This document shows, piece after piece, positions 1 to 7,961 of a stretch of DNA of 64,000 nucleotides. The notes under the pieces are model-generated. The model was given only the letters and a program-made list of their open reading frames with translations, did no database searches and was not told the DNA's origin. The stretch is from Nostoc sp. UHCC 0302 (GTDB taxonomy: Bacteria; Cyanobacteriota; Cyanobacteriia; Cyanobacteriales; Nostocaceae), in assembly GCF_038096175.1 (NCBI RefSeq), contig NZ_CP151099.1, positions 64,501 to 128,500 of the forward strand, written 5' to 3'. The position numbers and the translations under genes are program-made. Each line of letters begins with the position of its first letter. The stretch's first letter is position 1.

Positions 1-1831
1 CCAGCAATTCATCAACAGCGACTTCGACAAAGATGGCTCCAAAGGAGTGTTTTGAGTACTGTTTACTCTCTGGGCTAGGTGAGGTTTCTTCTGTGACTTC
101 TAAACTATCTAACCCCTGACGGTGGAGAATCTCGGTATAGCTGTCCCGCTTTGCGAGGTCTTGTTTTAAGAATATTTGCCCTGATTCGACGGTTATATCT
201 TCTGCTTGAAATCCATAAAGCGGAGAATTCGCATCTGCTGTTGCCATTTCAACCATTTTTATTCTGGCAGCAGTGGCTGCTTTATGTACAGCAGGAGAAA
301 CACTCGCAACAGTAATTGAGTTCCCTGTAATTGGAGCTTTCGGGAGATTGCTATCACCTAATTCAAACTGCACCTGTTGGCTGGGTAAGCCTAATGCCTC
401 AGCAGCAACCTGAGTCATCACTGTATAAGTACCTGTGCCAATATCTTGGGTTCCACTCTTTACTTTTACCTCTCCATTGGCAAAAATTTCTACTTTTACT
501 GATGTGGTTCCTGAGTTGGTGGGAAATGTCGCACTTGCCATTCCCCAACCAATTAGAAAATGCCCATCCCGCATCGAACGCTCAATTGGGTTGCGTTGTG
601 ACCAACTAAAAATTTCTGCTCCCTGTTGGTAACATTGTTTTAGGGATTTACTTGACCAAGGTAGTTCTGTGTGCGGATCAATATCTGCATGATTTCGCAG
701 TCGCAATTCAATTGGATCAATATTTAAAGCGGATGCTAGTTCATCCATTGCGGATTCTAGGGCAAACATTCCAGACGCTTCTCCCGGCGCACGCATAAAG
801 GTTGGTGTGCCGGCATTGATACGAGCCAGACGGTATTTCACTTGTAAATTAGGACAAGCGTAGAGCATCGTAGTTGCTGCACCCACAGGTTCCACAAAGT
901 CATCAAAGATAGATGTTAAGGATGTGCCTGTGTGTGTAATAACGGTTAACTTACCCTCCTTAGTTGCACCCAAGGTAAGTTGTTGCTGGGTTTGGGATCT
1001 GTAGCCGCAAGCAGTGTACATTTGCGATCGCGTTAACACTATTTTTACAGGGCGCTTGACTTGCCGAGCTGCGATCGCTGCCAAAATAGTATGAGACCGT
1101 AACAGTGCTTTACAACCAAATCCTCCGCCTAAATACTTGCAGATGATACGAACGTTTTCTGGCGGAATATTCAAAACGGCGGCGATACCCCGTTGTGTTG
1201 AAGAAATGCCTTGAGTGGTTTCATACAGTGTCAAATTATCCCCCGACCACATTGCTATAGTCGCAGAAGGTTCGAGGGGATTATGATGTTCTATTGGTGT
1301 TGTATAAACCTGCTCTATAGTTACATCTGCCTGAGCTTTCCCAGATTCAACATCTCCTCTAGTAATTTTCCCAGGCATAATCCCAAAAAAGATTGATTCT
1401 GGCTCAAACACTTCTGATAGTGCTTGTGCCATTGTGATTGTAGGCTGTTCTTCTTCGGAGATTATTTTTATTAAAGATGCGGCAGATTCAGCCTGCTCTA
1501 AGGTTTCTGCAACTACTACTCCCAAGTGTTGACCATTGTAATAAATGTTGTCATCTTTCTCGGTTGGCAGAGTTTCTTTATTACCAAAAAAGGGTATTTT
1601 AACTAAACTTGGGGTTTGATTATAAGTAATAATATCTATTACACCAGGAGCCAATGCTGCTGTAGATGTGTCTATTTCAATAACTTTGCCTTTAGCGATC
1701 ACACTTTGAAAAATCACGCCATAAGTCAGATTTTCTATTGATACATCGGCTGTATATGGCGCTGCTCCGGTAACTTTAAGCTTGCCATCAACGCGATCCA
1801 ATGGTTTACCGATAATTTTGTTATTTGTCAT
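1..1831 (-). CDS. Molybdopterin-binding large subunit, xanthine dehydrogenase/aldehyde oxidase family (3' end outside window)
   Basis: This is the catalytic subunit of a three-subunit molybdenum hydroxylase that would oxidise aldehydes or N-heterocycles. I translated it on the minus strand from ATG at 1831; sampled stretches are open and in one frame down to base 2. The start reads MTNNKIIGKPLDRVDGKLKV, and internal family stretches include FMRAPGEASGMFALESAMDE, QDIGTGTYTV and HSFGAIFVEVAVDELL. About 610 codons are present, whereas the YagR/PaoC type has about 730, so roughly 100-150 C-terminal residues lie beyond the window. It follows the FAD and 2Fe-2S subunit genes on the same strand. Membership of the PaoC (aldehyde) branch is inferred from the FAD subunit. 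The substrate is unknown. Confidence 0.9.
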   Translation of the reverse strand, partial: MTNNKIIGKPLDRVDGKLKVTGAAPYTADVSIENLTYGVIFQSVIAKGKVIEIDTSTAALAPGVIDIITYNQTPSLVKIPFFGNKETLPTEKDDNIYYNGQHLGVVVAETLEQAESAASLIKIISEEEQPTITMAQALSEVFEPESIFFGIMPGKITRGDVESGKAQADVTIEQVYTTPIEHHNPLEPSATIAMWSGDNLTLYETTQGISSTQRGIAAVLNIPPENVRIICKYLGGGFGCKALLRSHTILAAIAARQVKRPVKIVLTRSQMYTACGYRSQTQQQLTLGATKEGKLTVITHTGTSLTSIFDDFVEPVGAATTMLYACPNLQVKYRLARINAGTPTFMRAPGEASGMFALESAMDELASALNIDPIELRLRNHADIDPHTELPWSSKSLKQCYQQGAEIFSWSQRNPIERSMRDGHFLIGWGMASATFPTNSGTTSVKVEIFANGEVKVKSGTQDIGTGTYTVMTQVAAEALGLPSQQVQFELGDSNLPKAPITGNSITVASVSPAVHKAATAARIKMVEMATADANSPLYGFQAEDITVESGQIFLKQDLAKRDSYTEILHRQGLDSLEVTEETSPSPESKQYSKHSFGAIFVEVAVDELL

Positions 1832-1897
1832 TTGTCATTGGGCATTTGTCATTTGTTATTTGTTATTGGTCATTGGGCATTAAGAGTTAAAAGTCAG
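1832..1897. repeat. Heptameric short tandem repeat (TCATTTG-like) spacer
   Basis: The whole gap between the FAD-subunit stop codon and the large-subunit start is made of degenerate 7-base units of the type TCATTTG, TTATTTG and TCATTGG. This is the STRR class known from heterocystous cyanobacteria. The repeat runs into the large-subunit start codon itself, and no Shine-Dalgarno sequence is visible in it. Confidence 0.75.
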
Positions 1898-2899
1898 TTA
1901 TTTGTCTCCCCTGCCCCCTGCCTCTTCTACTCCGACAATTGAGAGCGCACGTATCAAAGCGCGTTTAAGTAATTCAATTTTGAATTCATTGTGTGCTTGC
2001 GGTTTTGCATCTTTGACAGCAACTTCAGCAGCGGCTGTAAACGTCGCTGTGTTGATTGGTTTTTCTTGCAGAAATTCTTCAACTTCCCAAGCACGCCAAG
2101 GTTTGGGCGCTACTCCCCCAAAAGCGATTCGTGCTGATTTAATAATTTCTTGTTCTACTTCTAAAGCAACAGCAACCGAAACGAGAGCAAATTCATAAGC
2201 AGCCCTGTCTCTAATTTTTAAATAATATGATCGTCTTTTGGGTAGGTATGGCACTTCAACAGCAACAATTAGTTCTCCAGGCTGTAATAAAGTTTCTTTT
2301 TCTGGTGTTTCATCTGGCAATAAATAAAAATCATCAATTGCAATTCGATGTTCTTGCTCCACGCCTTGAATACAAATGACTGCATCTAATACCATAAGAG
2401 CAACGGCTAAATCGGAGGGATTAACAGCAATACAATGTTCACTCGCCCCGAAAATAGCGTGCATTCGGTTGTAGCCTGGAATCGCCGAACAACCTATATC
2501 TGGGGTGCGTTTATTACAAGGAAAAACTGGATCGCGAAAGTAGCCACAGCGGACTCGTTGCAACAAATTACCGCCTACTGTTGCCATGTTTCGTAATTGA
2601 GGTGAAGCACTTTGTTGCAAAGCTTGAGCAATTACTGGATAGAACTCTTGAACTTTGGGGTGAAAAGCTACATCACTCAATTTACATACTGCACCAATAC
2701 GGATTCCAGAATCTTGGAATTCAATATTTGCTAAAGGCAAACTATTAATATCAACTAATTTACTAGGTGTTTTTACTCCATCTTTCATTAATCCGAGTAA
2801 ATCTGTGCCACCAGCAATAAACGTCGCATTTTTATCTTGCTCAACAGTAGCGATCGCTGCCTCTTTTGAGACAGCTTTAGCATAACTAAATGGCTGCAT
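1898..2899 (-). CDS. FAD-binding medium subunit with 4Fe-4S insertion, PaoB/YagS type
   Basis: This 333-residue protein is the FAD-binding electron-transfer subunit of the molybdenum hydroxylase. The FAD_binding_5 signature FIAGGTDLLGLMKDG lies at about residues 28-42 and ATVGGNLLQR at 106-115. A loop from about residue 116 to 156 carries cysteines 118, 128, 137 and 156 in the pattern RCGYF, PCNKR, IGCSA and EHCIA. This matches the extra 4Fe-4S cluster loop known in E. coli PaoB, which ordinary xanthine dehydrogenases lack, so an aldehyde oxidoreductase is more likely than a xanthine dehydrogenase. The gene overlaps the end of the 2Fe-2S gene by 14 bases, so the two are translationally coupled. 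Confidence 0.88.
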   Translation of the reverse strand: MQPFSYAKAVSKEAAIATVEQDKNATFIAGGTDLLGLMKDGVKTPSKLVDINSLPLANIEFQDSGIRIGAVCKLSDVAFHPKVQEFYPVIAQALQQSASPQLRNMATVGGNLLQRVRCGYFRDPVFPCNKRTPDIGCSAIPGYNRMHAIFGASEHCIAVNPSDLAVALMVLDAVICIQGVEQEHRIAIDDFYLLPDETPEKETLLQPGELIVAVEVPYLPKRRSYYLKIRDRAAYEFALVSVAVALEVEQEIIKSARIAFGGVAPKPWRAWEVEEFLQEKPINTATFTAAAEVAVKDAKPQAHNEFKIELLKRALIRALSIVGVEEAGGRGDK

Positions 2900-3434
2900 C
2901 TTTATTTCCTTCTAGCACATCCCAAATCGCCGCTACAATGTTTGGATAAGCTCCACAACGGCAAAGGTTTCCACTCATTTTTTCTTGAATTTCTGCTTCA
3001 GATTTTGGGGTTTCTTCTAATACCATCCCTACGGCAGAGACAATTTGACCAGATGTGCAGTATCCACATTGAAAAGCATCATGATTTATAAATGCTGTTT
3101 GCATTGGATGAAGTTCACCATCTTTTGATAATCCTTCGATAGTCGTAATTTCTGTACCAACTTGCATAACTGCTAAGGTCATACAAGAGTTAATTCGCCG
3201 ACCATTAACCAATACGGTACAAGCACCGCATTCTCCGCGATCGCAAACTTTTTTAGTACCCATAAGACCGAGTTTTTCCCGCAGTGCATCTAATAAGGTG
3301 ACGCGAGGTTCCAGTTTCAGCGAATAGGATATATTATTGATATTCAACGATAAGTTTACTTCCTCCGGTGTGGCTATTTCCATTTCTTGGTTAATAGAGT
3401 TTGAAGTAAGTGAATTTAAGGAATTTTCTTGCAT
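2886..3434 (-). CDS. 2Fe-2S small subunit of molybdenum hydroxylase
   Basis: This 182-residue subunit would pass electrons from the molybdenum site to FAD. The plant-type ferredoxin domain has Cys64, Cys69, Cys72 and Cys84 (CDRGECGACTVLVNG region). The helical [2Fe-2S]-binding domain has Cys123, Cys126, Cys158 and Cys160 (CGYCTSGQ and CRCGAYPN). It is the first gene of the minus-strand operon, and its start codon faces the divergent monooxygenase gene across a 227-base gap. Unlike PaoA of E. coli it shows no twin-arginine signal at the N-terminus, so the complex is probably cytoplasmic. The start at 3434 gives about 25 extra N-terminal residues before the ferredoxin fold; a later start is possible. 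Confidence 0.92.
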   Translation of the reverse strand: MQENSLNSLTSNSINQEMEIATPEEVNLSLNINNISYSLKLEPRVTLLDALREKLGLMGTKKVCDRGECGACTVLVNGRRINSCMTLAVMQVGTEITTIEGLSKDGELHPMQTAFINHDAFQCGYCTSGQIVSAVGMVLEETPKSEAEIQEKMSGNLCRCGAYPNIVAAIWDVLEGNKDAAI

Positions 3435-3661
3435 GATTTTACTACAAATAATTACATTTATTATCTATTTAATTTTTGTTTAGCATAAAAAGCTTTAAAT
3501 TACTTATCTCACTAGTAATAAAATATTGTCTATCTATTGTTAGAAAAAAGTTTATCATTACATTTTTACAATACCAAATAAATTATATAAATTAGTACTT
3601 AACAAGCACGATATTTACATGCTGTAATTTTGACCTGATTGAATTAACATTTATAAGGAAT
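3435..3661. promoter_or_regulatory. Divergent intergenic region between oxidoreductase operon and FAD monooxygenase
   Basis: This AT-rich 227-base gap must hold both outward promoters. An AAGGA element lies just before the monooxygenase ATG. I looked for an exact NtcA box (GTA-N8-TAC) and did not find one. No other clear operator was seen. Confidence 0.4.
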
Positions 3662-4855
3662 ATGCCAAAAACAGATATAACTCATAAATTGTCCAAACCG
3701 ATAGTAGAGAAAGTTGCCATCATCGGTGCTGGCCCAGGCGGTTTAGCTACTGCCATAGCACTGCGAACCCTTGGGTTCGACGTTCAAGTGTACGAAAAAG
3801 CACAAGATTTTCGTCCCGCAGGCACTGGCTTAGGACTAACTCCTAACGGATTAAATTGTCTAGATGCGATCGCACCAGGAATAGTCGAGACTCTAACAAT
3901 TTCTGGTTGTCCGGTTCGCCACATACTTATCAAGAGCAGTACCGGAGAAACCATCCGAGAAATACCAAGCCGCAACATAGAACTATACGGACGGCCATTG
4001 TTAACTGTTTGGTGGTGGCGTTTGCAGCAAACATTGGCATCCAGATTGCCAGCGGACATAATTCACCTCAATCATCGCTGCATCGGGTTTGAACAAAATG
4101 AAAACACTGTGGAAATAAATTTTGATAATGGGAAAACAGTATATGCCGATTTGCTGATTGGGGCTGATGGCGTTAACTCGGTGATTAGAGAAACTTTATT
4201 TAAAGAAGGCAAGGCTAATTTTTTGGGGAGTATGTGTTGGCGTTCTGTCCTCAAGTATCATCACGAGTTATTTGATTCCCATGAAACAGTTTTTATTAAA
4301 GGCAATAAACAGTTCATGTATATTCTTAACGTAGGCGAAGGATATACCAGTTGGATTAGTCGTAAATTATCGCCTGATTGCTCCCTTTCTAGAAATGCTG
4401 ATGAGGTCAAATCTCGTATTTTGAATGAATTAGCTGGTTGGGATGAATCCTTTCGTGAAGTAGTAGAAGCAACACCAGCCCAAGAAATTTGGGAAGGCCC
4501 GATTTGCGATCGCCCACCTTTATCTCACTGGAGCCATGGCCGAGTAACTCTTTTAGGTGATGCAGCTCATCCAATGGCTCCTGCGATCGGACAAGGAGCA
4601 AATAGCACCTTTGAAGATGCATACGAATTGCAAGCCTGCTTATCTGAGTCATCTACTCTAGAAGCAGCTCTTACTAGCTACGAACAGCGGCGGAGCGATC
4701 GCACTCAAATCATCCAAAAGCAGAGTGCTTTGGGTGAAATGCGCTACTACGAAACAGAAAACTCTGTTGAGCAGACACAACAACAGCCAAAAATGAGGCC
4801 TATAAATGAATTTCACAACTGGCTATATAGCTACAAGCCATCTGTAATCAATTGA
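3662..4855 (+). CDS. FAD-dependent monooxygenase (UbiH / zeaxanthin epoxidase-like flavoprotein)
   Basis: This 397-residue class A flavoprotein hydroxylase would use NAD(P)H and O2 to hydroxylate or epoxidise a small organic substrate. The N-terminal dinucleotide-binding motif is IIGAGPGGLATAIALRTLGF (about residues 20-39), followed by VYEKA. A mid-protein ADLLIGADGVNS matches the DG motif. GDAAHPMAPAIGQGANSTFEDA near residue 300 is the FAD/ribityl-binding GD motif. The gene is divergently transcribed from the molybdenum hydroxylase operon, so the two may act on one catabolic route. FAD-dependent urate hydroxylase (HpxO) has the same fold and sometimes sits near xanthine dehydrogenase genes, but the 4Fe-4S-bearing neighbour argues against purine catabolism. 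Substrate unknown. Confidence 0.85.
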   Translation: MPKTDITHKLSKPIVEKVAIIGAGPGGLATAIALRTLGFDVQVYEKAQDFRPAGTGLGLTPNGLNCLDAIAPGIVETLTISGCPVRHILIKSSTGETIREIPSRNIELYGRPLLTVWWWRLQQTLASRLPADIIHLNHRCIGFEQNENTVEINFDNGKTVYADLLIGADGVNSVIRETLFKEGKANFLGSMCWRSVLKYHHELFDSHETVFIKGNKQFMYILNVGEGYTSWISRKLSPDCSLSRNADEVKSRILNELAGWDESFREVVEATPAQEIWEGPICDRPPLSHWSHGRVTLLGDAAHPMAPAIGQGANSTFEDAYELQACLSESSTLEAALTSYEQRRSDRTQIIQKQSALGEMRYYETENSVEQTQQQPKMRPINEFHNWLYSYKPSVIN

Positions 4856-4902
4856 AAAAGAATGCAGAATTCAGAACAAGAAAGTAGGAAATTCAGCGGT
4901 AA

Positions 4903-5004
4903 TACCATTTCATTTTAATAATGATACAAATACCCTGGTAGAGGCATGGCAATTCCATGCCTCTACGATAAATCTATATATATCAGAATTTTCGTGAATT
5001 GGTA
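4903..5004. repeat. MITE-like element with TA ends and internal hairpin
   Basis: The short element is bounded by TA dinucleotides. Its outer inverted ends read ATACCATTTCATT (left) and, on the other strand, ATACCAATTCACG (right). Its core at 4938-4966 is a perfect 12-base-pair hairpin (GTAGAGGCATGG, five-base loop, CCATGCCTCTAC). The end sequence resembles the terminus of the IS630-type element at 24001, which begins ATACCAATTCTCT, so trans-mobilisation by such a transposase is plausible. It has no coding capacity. Confidence 0.6.
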
Positions 5005-5093
5005 TAAGCCTGAGCATAAGTCTAAAGTTGCACAGAATTAAATTCTCAATTCTGACTCCTAAATTCTTTGTTATTAAATTTTTTGTTAATTAA

Positions 5094-6416
5094 TCACAAA
5101 CTAAATTCTGCTGCATCACCTTCATCTACAAATTTCCCCGCAGCAGTGGGTTTAAATTTAGAGCCATGAATTAGTTCACCAAACGAAAGCTCTGGATTTT
5201 GGTGAAGAATATTCACCGCACTCATAAAATCCCGCACAATTTCCCCAGGTGTTAACAACGCTTCTGCACCTAAGCGGTTGACAATTTCTTGCACAAACTC
5301 TTTTAACTCACGATTTGTCAAAGCCTGTTCATAGCCAAAATTAACAGCATGAATTTCATTTAGGCGCTGCAAAAGCGTTAAGATTTCTTCTTCACTTAAC
5401 GGATTTAACCGAATTACAGGCCCAGAATACTCCTGAACACCAGCTTGCGTGACAAAACGACTTTCTTTTGTACGTCTTCGCCAAGCTTGATCTGCAAAAA
5501 GTCCTCGGTTTGGATCTTCTAAAAATTTGGTTGTACCACCGATAACAATGCCAAGATGTTCTGCTTTACATTGCATAGTATCATTAAACATTGCGAGAAG
5601 TCTGTTATAGTTTTTTTCTCTAGTAACCGTAGTTGATATTTGGTATATATGCACAGCTTCATCAAGCAGCACTAAAAGTCCTTTATAACCAATTTCAGCT
5701 ATAAATTTTGCGAAAAGCTTGATGTAATCATACCAACTATTATCATCAATAATCACCCGCACTCCCAAAGCAGCTTTTGCTTCAATTTTGGTAGTGAATT
5801 CTCCCCGCAACCAGCGCATTGCCGAGTTTTTTAATTCATCATCATCTAATCGGTAACCGCGCCAATAAGCAATAATAACGTTACCAAAATCAAAACCGTG
5901 AACTAAATCTTCAATATACTGAACCACTTCTCTAATTTTGGATTCAACTTTGTCATCAAAACCATCTTCAGTAGGACGCATCCCGGTTTCTTTAACTACT
6001 TCTTGCTGGATTTTATTAATCCATCCTTCCAAAATTGAGACTAAAGCACCGCCATCAGGACGAGTTTTTGTCGCTAGACGGCTCATTAATTCTCGATAAG
6101 TTGCTACACCTTCATTGTTGCTTCCTGCTAATCGGCGTTCGGCGGATAAATCAGCATCAGCTACTACAAAACCTTGCTCCATAGCACGGTTACGAACAAG
6201 TTGTAGCATAAAGCTTTTTCCTGAACCATAATTGCCAATTATAAAACGAAATGCTGCAACACCTTCTGCAATATCGTTGAGATTTTGTAATAGGCTGTTT
6301 AGTTCTTTTTCTCGCCCCACTGCTATATGTTCAACTCCTACTCTTGGTACTACTCCTGCACTCAGAGAATTTATTAAAGCAGTAGATATTTTTTTCGAGA
6401 TTTTGAGCTTTGCCAT
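5094..6416 (-). CDS. DUF2791 (BrxD-like) P-loop ATPase
   Basis: This is a 440-residue AAA-like ATPase of the DUF2791 family, whose best-known member is BrxD of BREX phage-defence systems. Walker A is GNYGSGKSFM at residues 61-70 and Walker B is GLLVLLDEA at about 246-254. IVIGGTTKFLED near 290-301 fits a sensor motif. No other BREX component (PglX, PglZ, BrxC, helicase) is present here. Instead it follows, on the same strand with a 96-base gap, the TerB-C-like coiled-coil protein, and before that a DUF815 ATPase. Family assignment is from motif recall. The role in a defence or envelope-stress module is inference. Confidence 0.8.
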   Translation of the reverse strand: MAKLKISKKISTALINSLSAGVVPRVGVEHIAVGREKELNSLLQNLNDIAEGVAAFRFIIGNYGSGKSFMLQLVRNRAMEQGFVVADADLSAERRLAGSNNEGVATYRELMSRLATKTRPDGGALVSILEGWINKIQQEVVKETGMRPTEDGFDDKVESKIREVVQYIEDLVHGFDFGNVIIAYWRGYRLDDDELKNSAMRWLRGEFTTKIEAKAALGVRVIIDDNSWYDYIKLFAKFIAEIGYKGLLVLLDEAVHIYQISTTVTREKNYNRLLAMFNDTMQCKAEHLGIVIGGTTKFLEDPNRGLFADQAWRRRTKESRFVTQAGVQEYSGPVIRLNPLSEEEILTLLQRLNEIHAVNFGYEQALTNRELKEFVQEIVNRLGAEALLTPGEIVRDFMSAVNILHQNPELSFGELIHGSKFKPTAAGKFVDEGDAAEFSL

Positions 6417-6512
6417 GTAGTTAACTTCACTTTATTTTAAGCGCAGAGGCACGCAGCCACTAAGTAAGGCTTATACTCACCTTACTAATAATCTGACGAC
6501 ACCAAGAATTAT

Positions 6513-7817
6513 TTAATTGGATGAAGTGTGCCTAGCCATAAGGTTTTCATAAGTCGCGATCATTTTTCTGACATTAATCATATGCTCTTCATAAACTTCT
6601 GGTATTTCCGAAGTAGGCTCAATTATTAATTCACCAATAATATCATTTGCTTGTTCATTTATAGAATCAATTAAGAGATTGGGCATAGTAATATTGGCTT
6701 CGGCAATCTGCTTAATCATCGCCTTGGGGTTTTCTTGCTCAATTATGGCTTTTAAAACCTGAATTTCGTGTGATGGTAGCTTTTGCAATAAATTAGTCCA
6801 TTCTATGGGTAAATTATCCGATATATCTAATCTATTACCTATTGATTCTATAGGTTCAATTAATTCTGAAAAAGGAAACGATTCACCATTATTTTCTTCT
6901 ACTTGACTAGATAAAGGCTCTAAACTGATTGTTTCTATTTGTTGAAACAATTCCCAAACTTGGCTTTGCAATCCATCTCGTTCTTCTTGCAGTAATGAAA
7001 TTTGCCCTTGCAGATTTGTAAGCTCAGTTTGTTGCGCGCCTATTTGAGTTTGATAAGAATTCAGACTAGCTTCTATATTTTTTCTTTCATTTATTGTAGC
7101 TATAAGTAATTGATTCTCTTTATTTACCTCACTTTCAAGCTCTTGAATTTTAATTCGTAGTTCATGTAGTTTCTCTTCAAGCTGGGGTTTGAGTCTGTCT
7201 AATAGGGTTAAATTACTTTCAAGTTCTTGTTTTTGCTGCTGTAATTCAGAAATGTGATTTTGTAACTGAGTAGCTTCAGCGCGAAATACATTACAATTCA
7301 ACTCTAAACGACGTTTCTCTGCTGTCAGGGTAGAACATGAATTATTCAGCTCTGCTTGACTTTTATCCAAATTATCTAGTTTAGTTGTTAAGCTGCTTAT
7401 TTCAGCTTGTAGCTGCTTTTTTTGAGCGGAAAAAGTGCTTAACTCTCTATTAAGGCTGTCTCTTTGACTGCGGCATTCTGCTACTTGATTTTGTAGCTGT
7501 ATGGAGTCTGTGTAGATTAAATGTCGCTGTTCTTCAATTTGGTTTATTTCTCTAACAATACGTGACTTTAATCCTTCTCTCTCTTGAATTTTCTTACGGA
7601 GAGAACCTAAAATAAGCATTTCATAATTTCTGCGTCGTTTATCCACAAACAATGCTGCTATATAGGTAGCAATTACAGTAATTACACCTGTAAAAAAGGC
7701 TTTACTCAAATCCCAATTGGGAACAAGACTAAGCCCAAAACTCACACTAAAGGCAACTATGCCTAAGATGAATCTATTGCTTACCATTACCGATTGCATA
7801 TTGCTAATTTTTAGCAT
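6513..7817 (-). CDS. Membrane-anchored coiled-coil protein with TerB-C-like C-terminal domain
   Basis: This 434-residue protein has two N-terminal hydrophobic segments (about residues 15-33 and 40-58). A long Gln/Glu/Leu-rich coiled coil follows from about 85 to 310. The final 90 residues (KLPSHEIQVLKAIIEQ, then LLIDSINEQANDIIGELIIE) resemble the TerB-C domain of tellurite-resistance-type proteins. It would sit in the membrane with the coiled coil in the cytoplasm. It lies between an AAA+ DUF815 gene (144-base gap) and the DUF2791 ATPase gene (96-base gap), all on one strand, which suggests an operon. The domain call is by eye only; the coiled coil itself is clear. Confidence 0.6.
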   Translation of the reverse strand: MLKISNMQSVMVSNRFILGIVAFSVSFGLSLVPNWDLSKAFFTGVITVIATYIAALFVDKRRRNYEMLILGSLRKKIQEREGLKSRIVREINQIEEQRHLIYTDSIQLQNQVAECRSQRDSLNRELSTFSAQKKQLQAEISSLTTKLDNLDKSQAELNNSCSTLTAEKRRLELNCNVFRAEATQLQNHISELQQQKQELESNLTLLDRLKPQLEEKLHELRIKIQELESEVNKENQLLIATINERKNIEASLNSYQTQIGAQQTELTNLQGQISLLQEERDGLQSQVWELFQQIETISLEPLSSQVEENNGESFPFSELIEPIESIGNRLDISDNLPIEWTNLLQKLPSHEIQVLKAIIEQENPKAMIKQIAEANITMPNLLIDSINEQANDIIGELIIEPTSEIPEVYEEHMINVRKMIATYENLMARHTSSN

Positions 7818-7961
7818 GGTTTAAGTAGTTAGAATAGATAGTGTTTAAAGACATTAACTTTCACATAGTAATTCTAAAATCTCCGGTTGCTGTAGGTATT
7901 TGTGCATAAAACATAGCGAGTAAGTTACAAAAAATAAAATTACTAAATAATTATTTTTAAA

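Noticed and set aside
3662-4855. FAD monooxygenase as urate hydroxylase HpxO beside a xanthine dehydrogenase
   Set aside because: The neighbouring FAD subunit has the 4Fe-4S loop of aldehyde oxidoreductases and no other purine-catabolism gene is present.
5094-6416. Complete BREX system
   Set aside because: No PglX, PglZ, BrxA/B/C or helicase is in the window; only the DUF2791 ATPase is shared.
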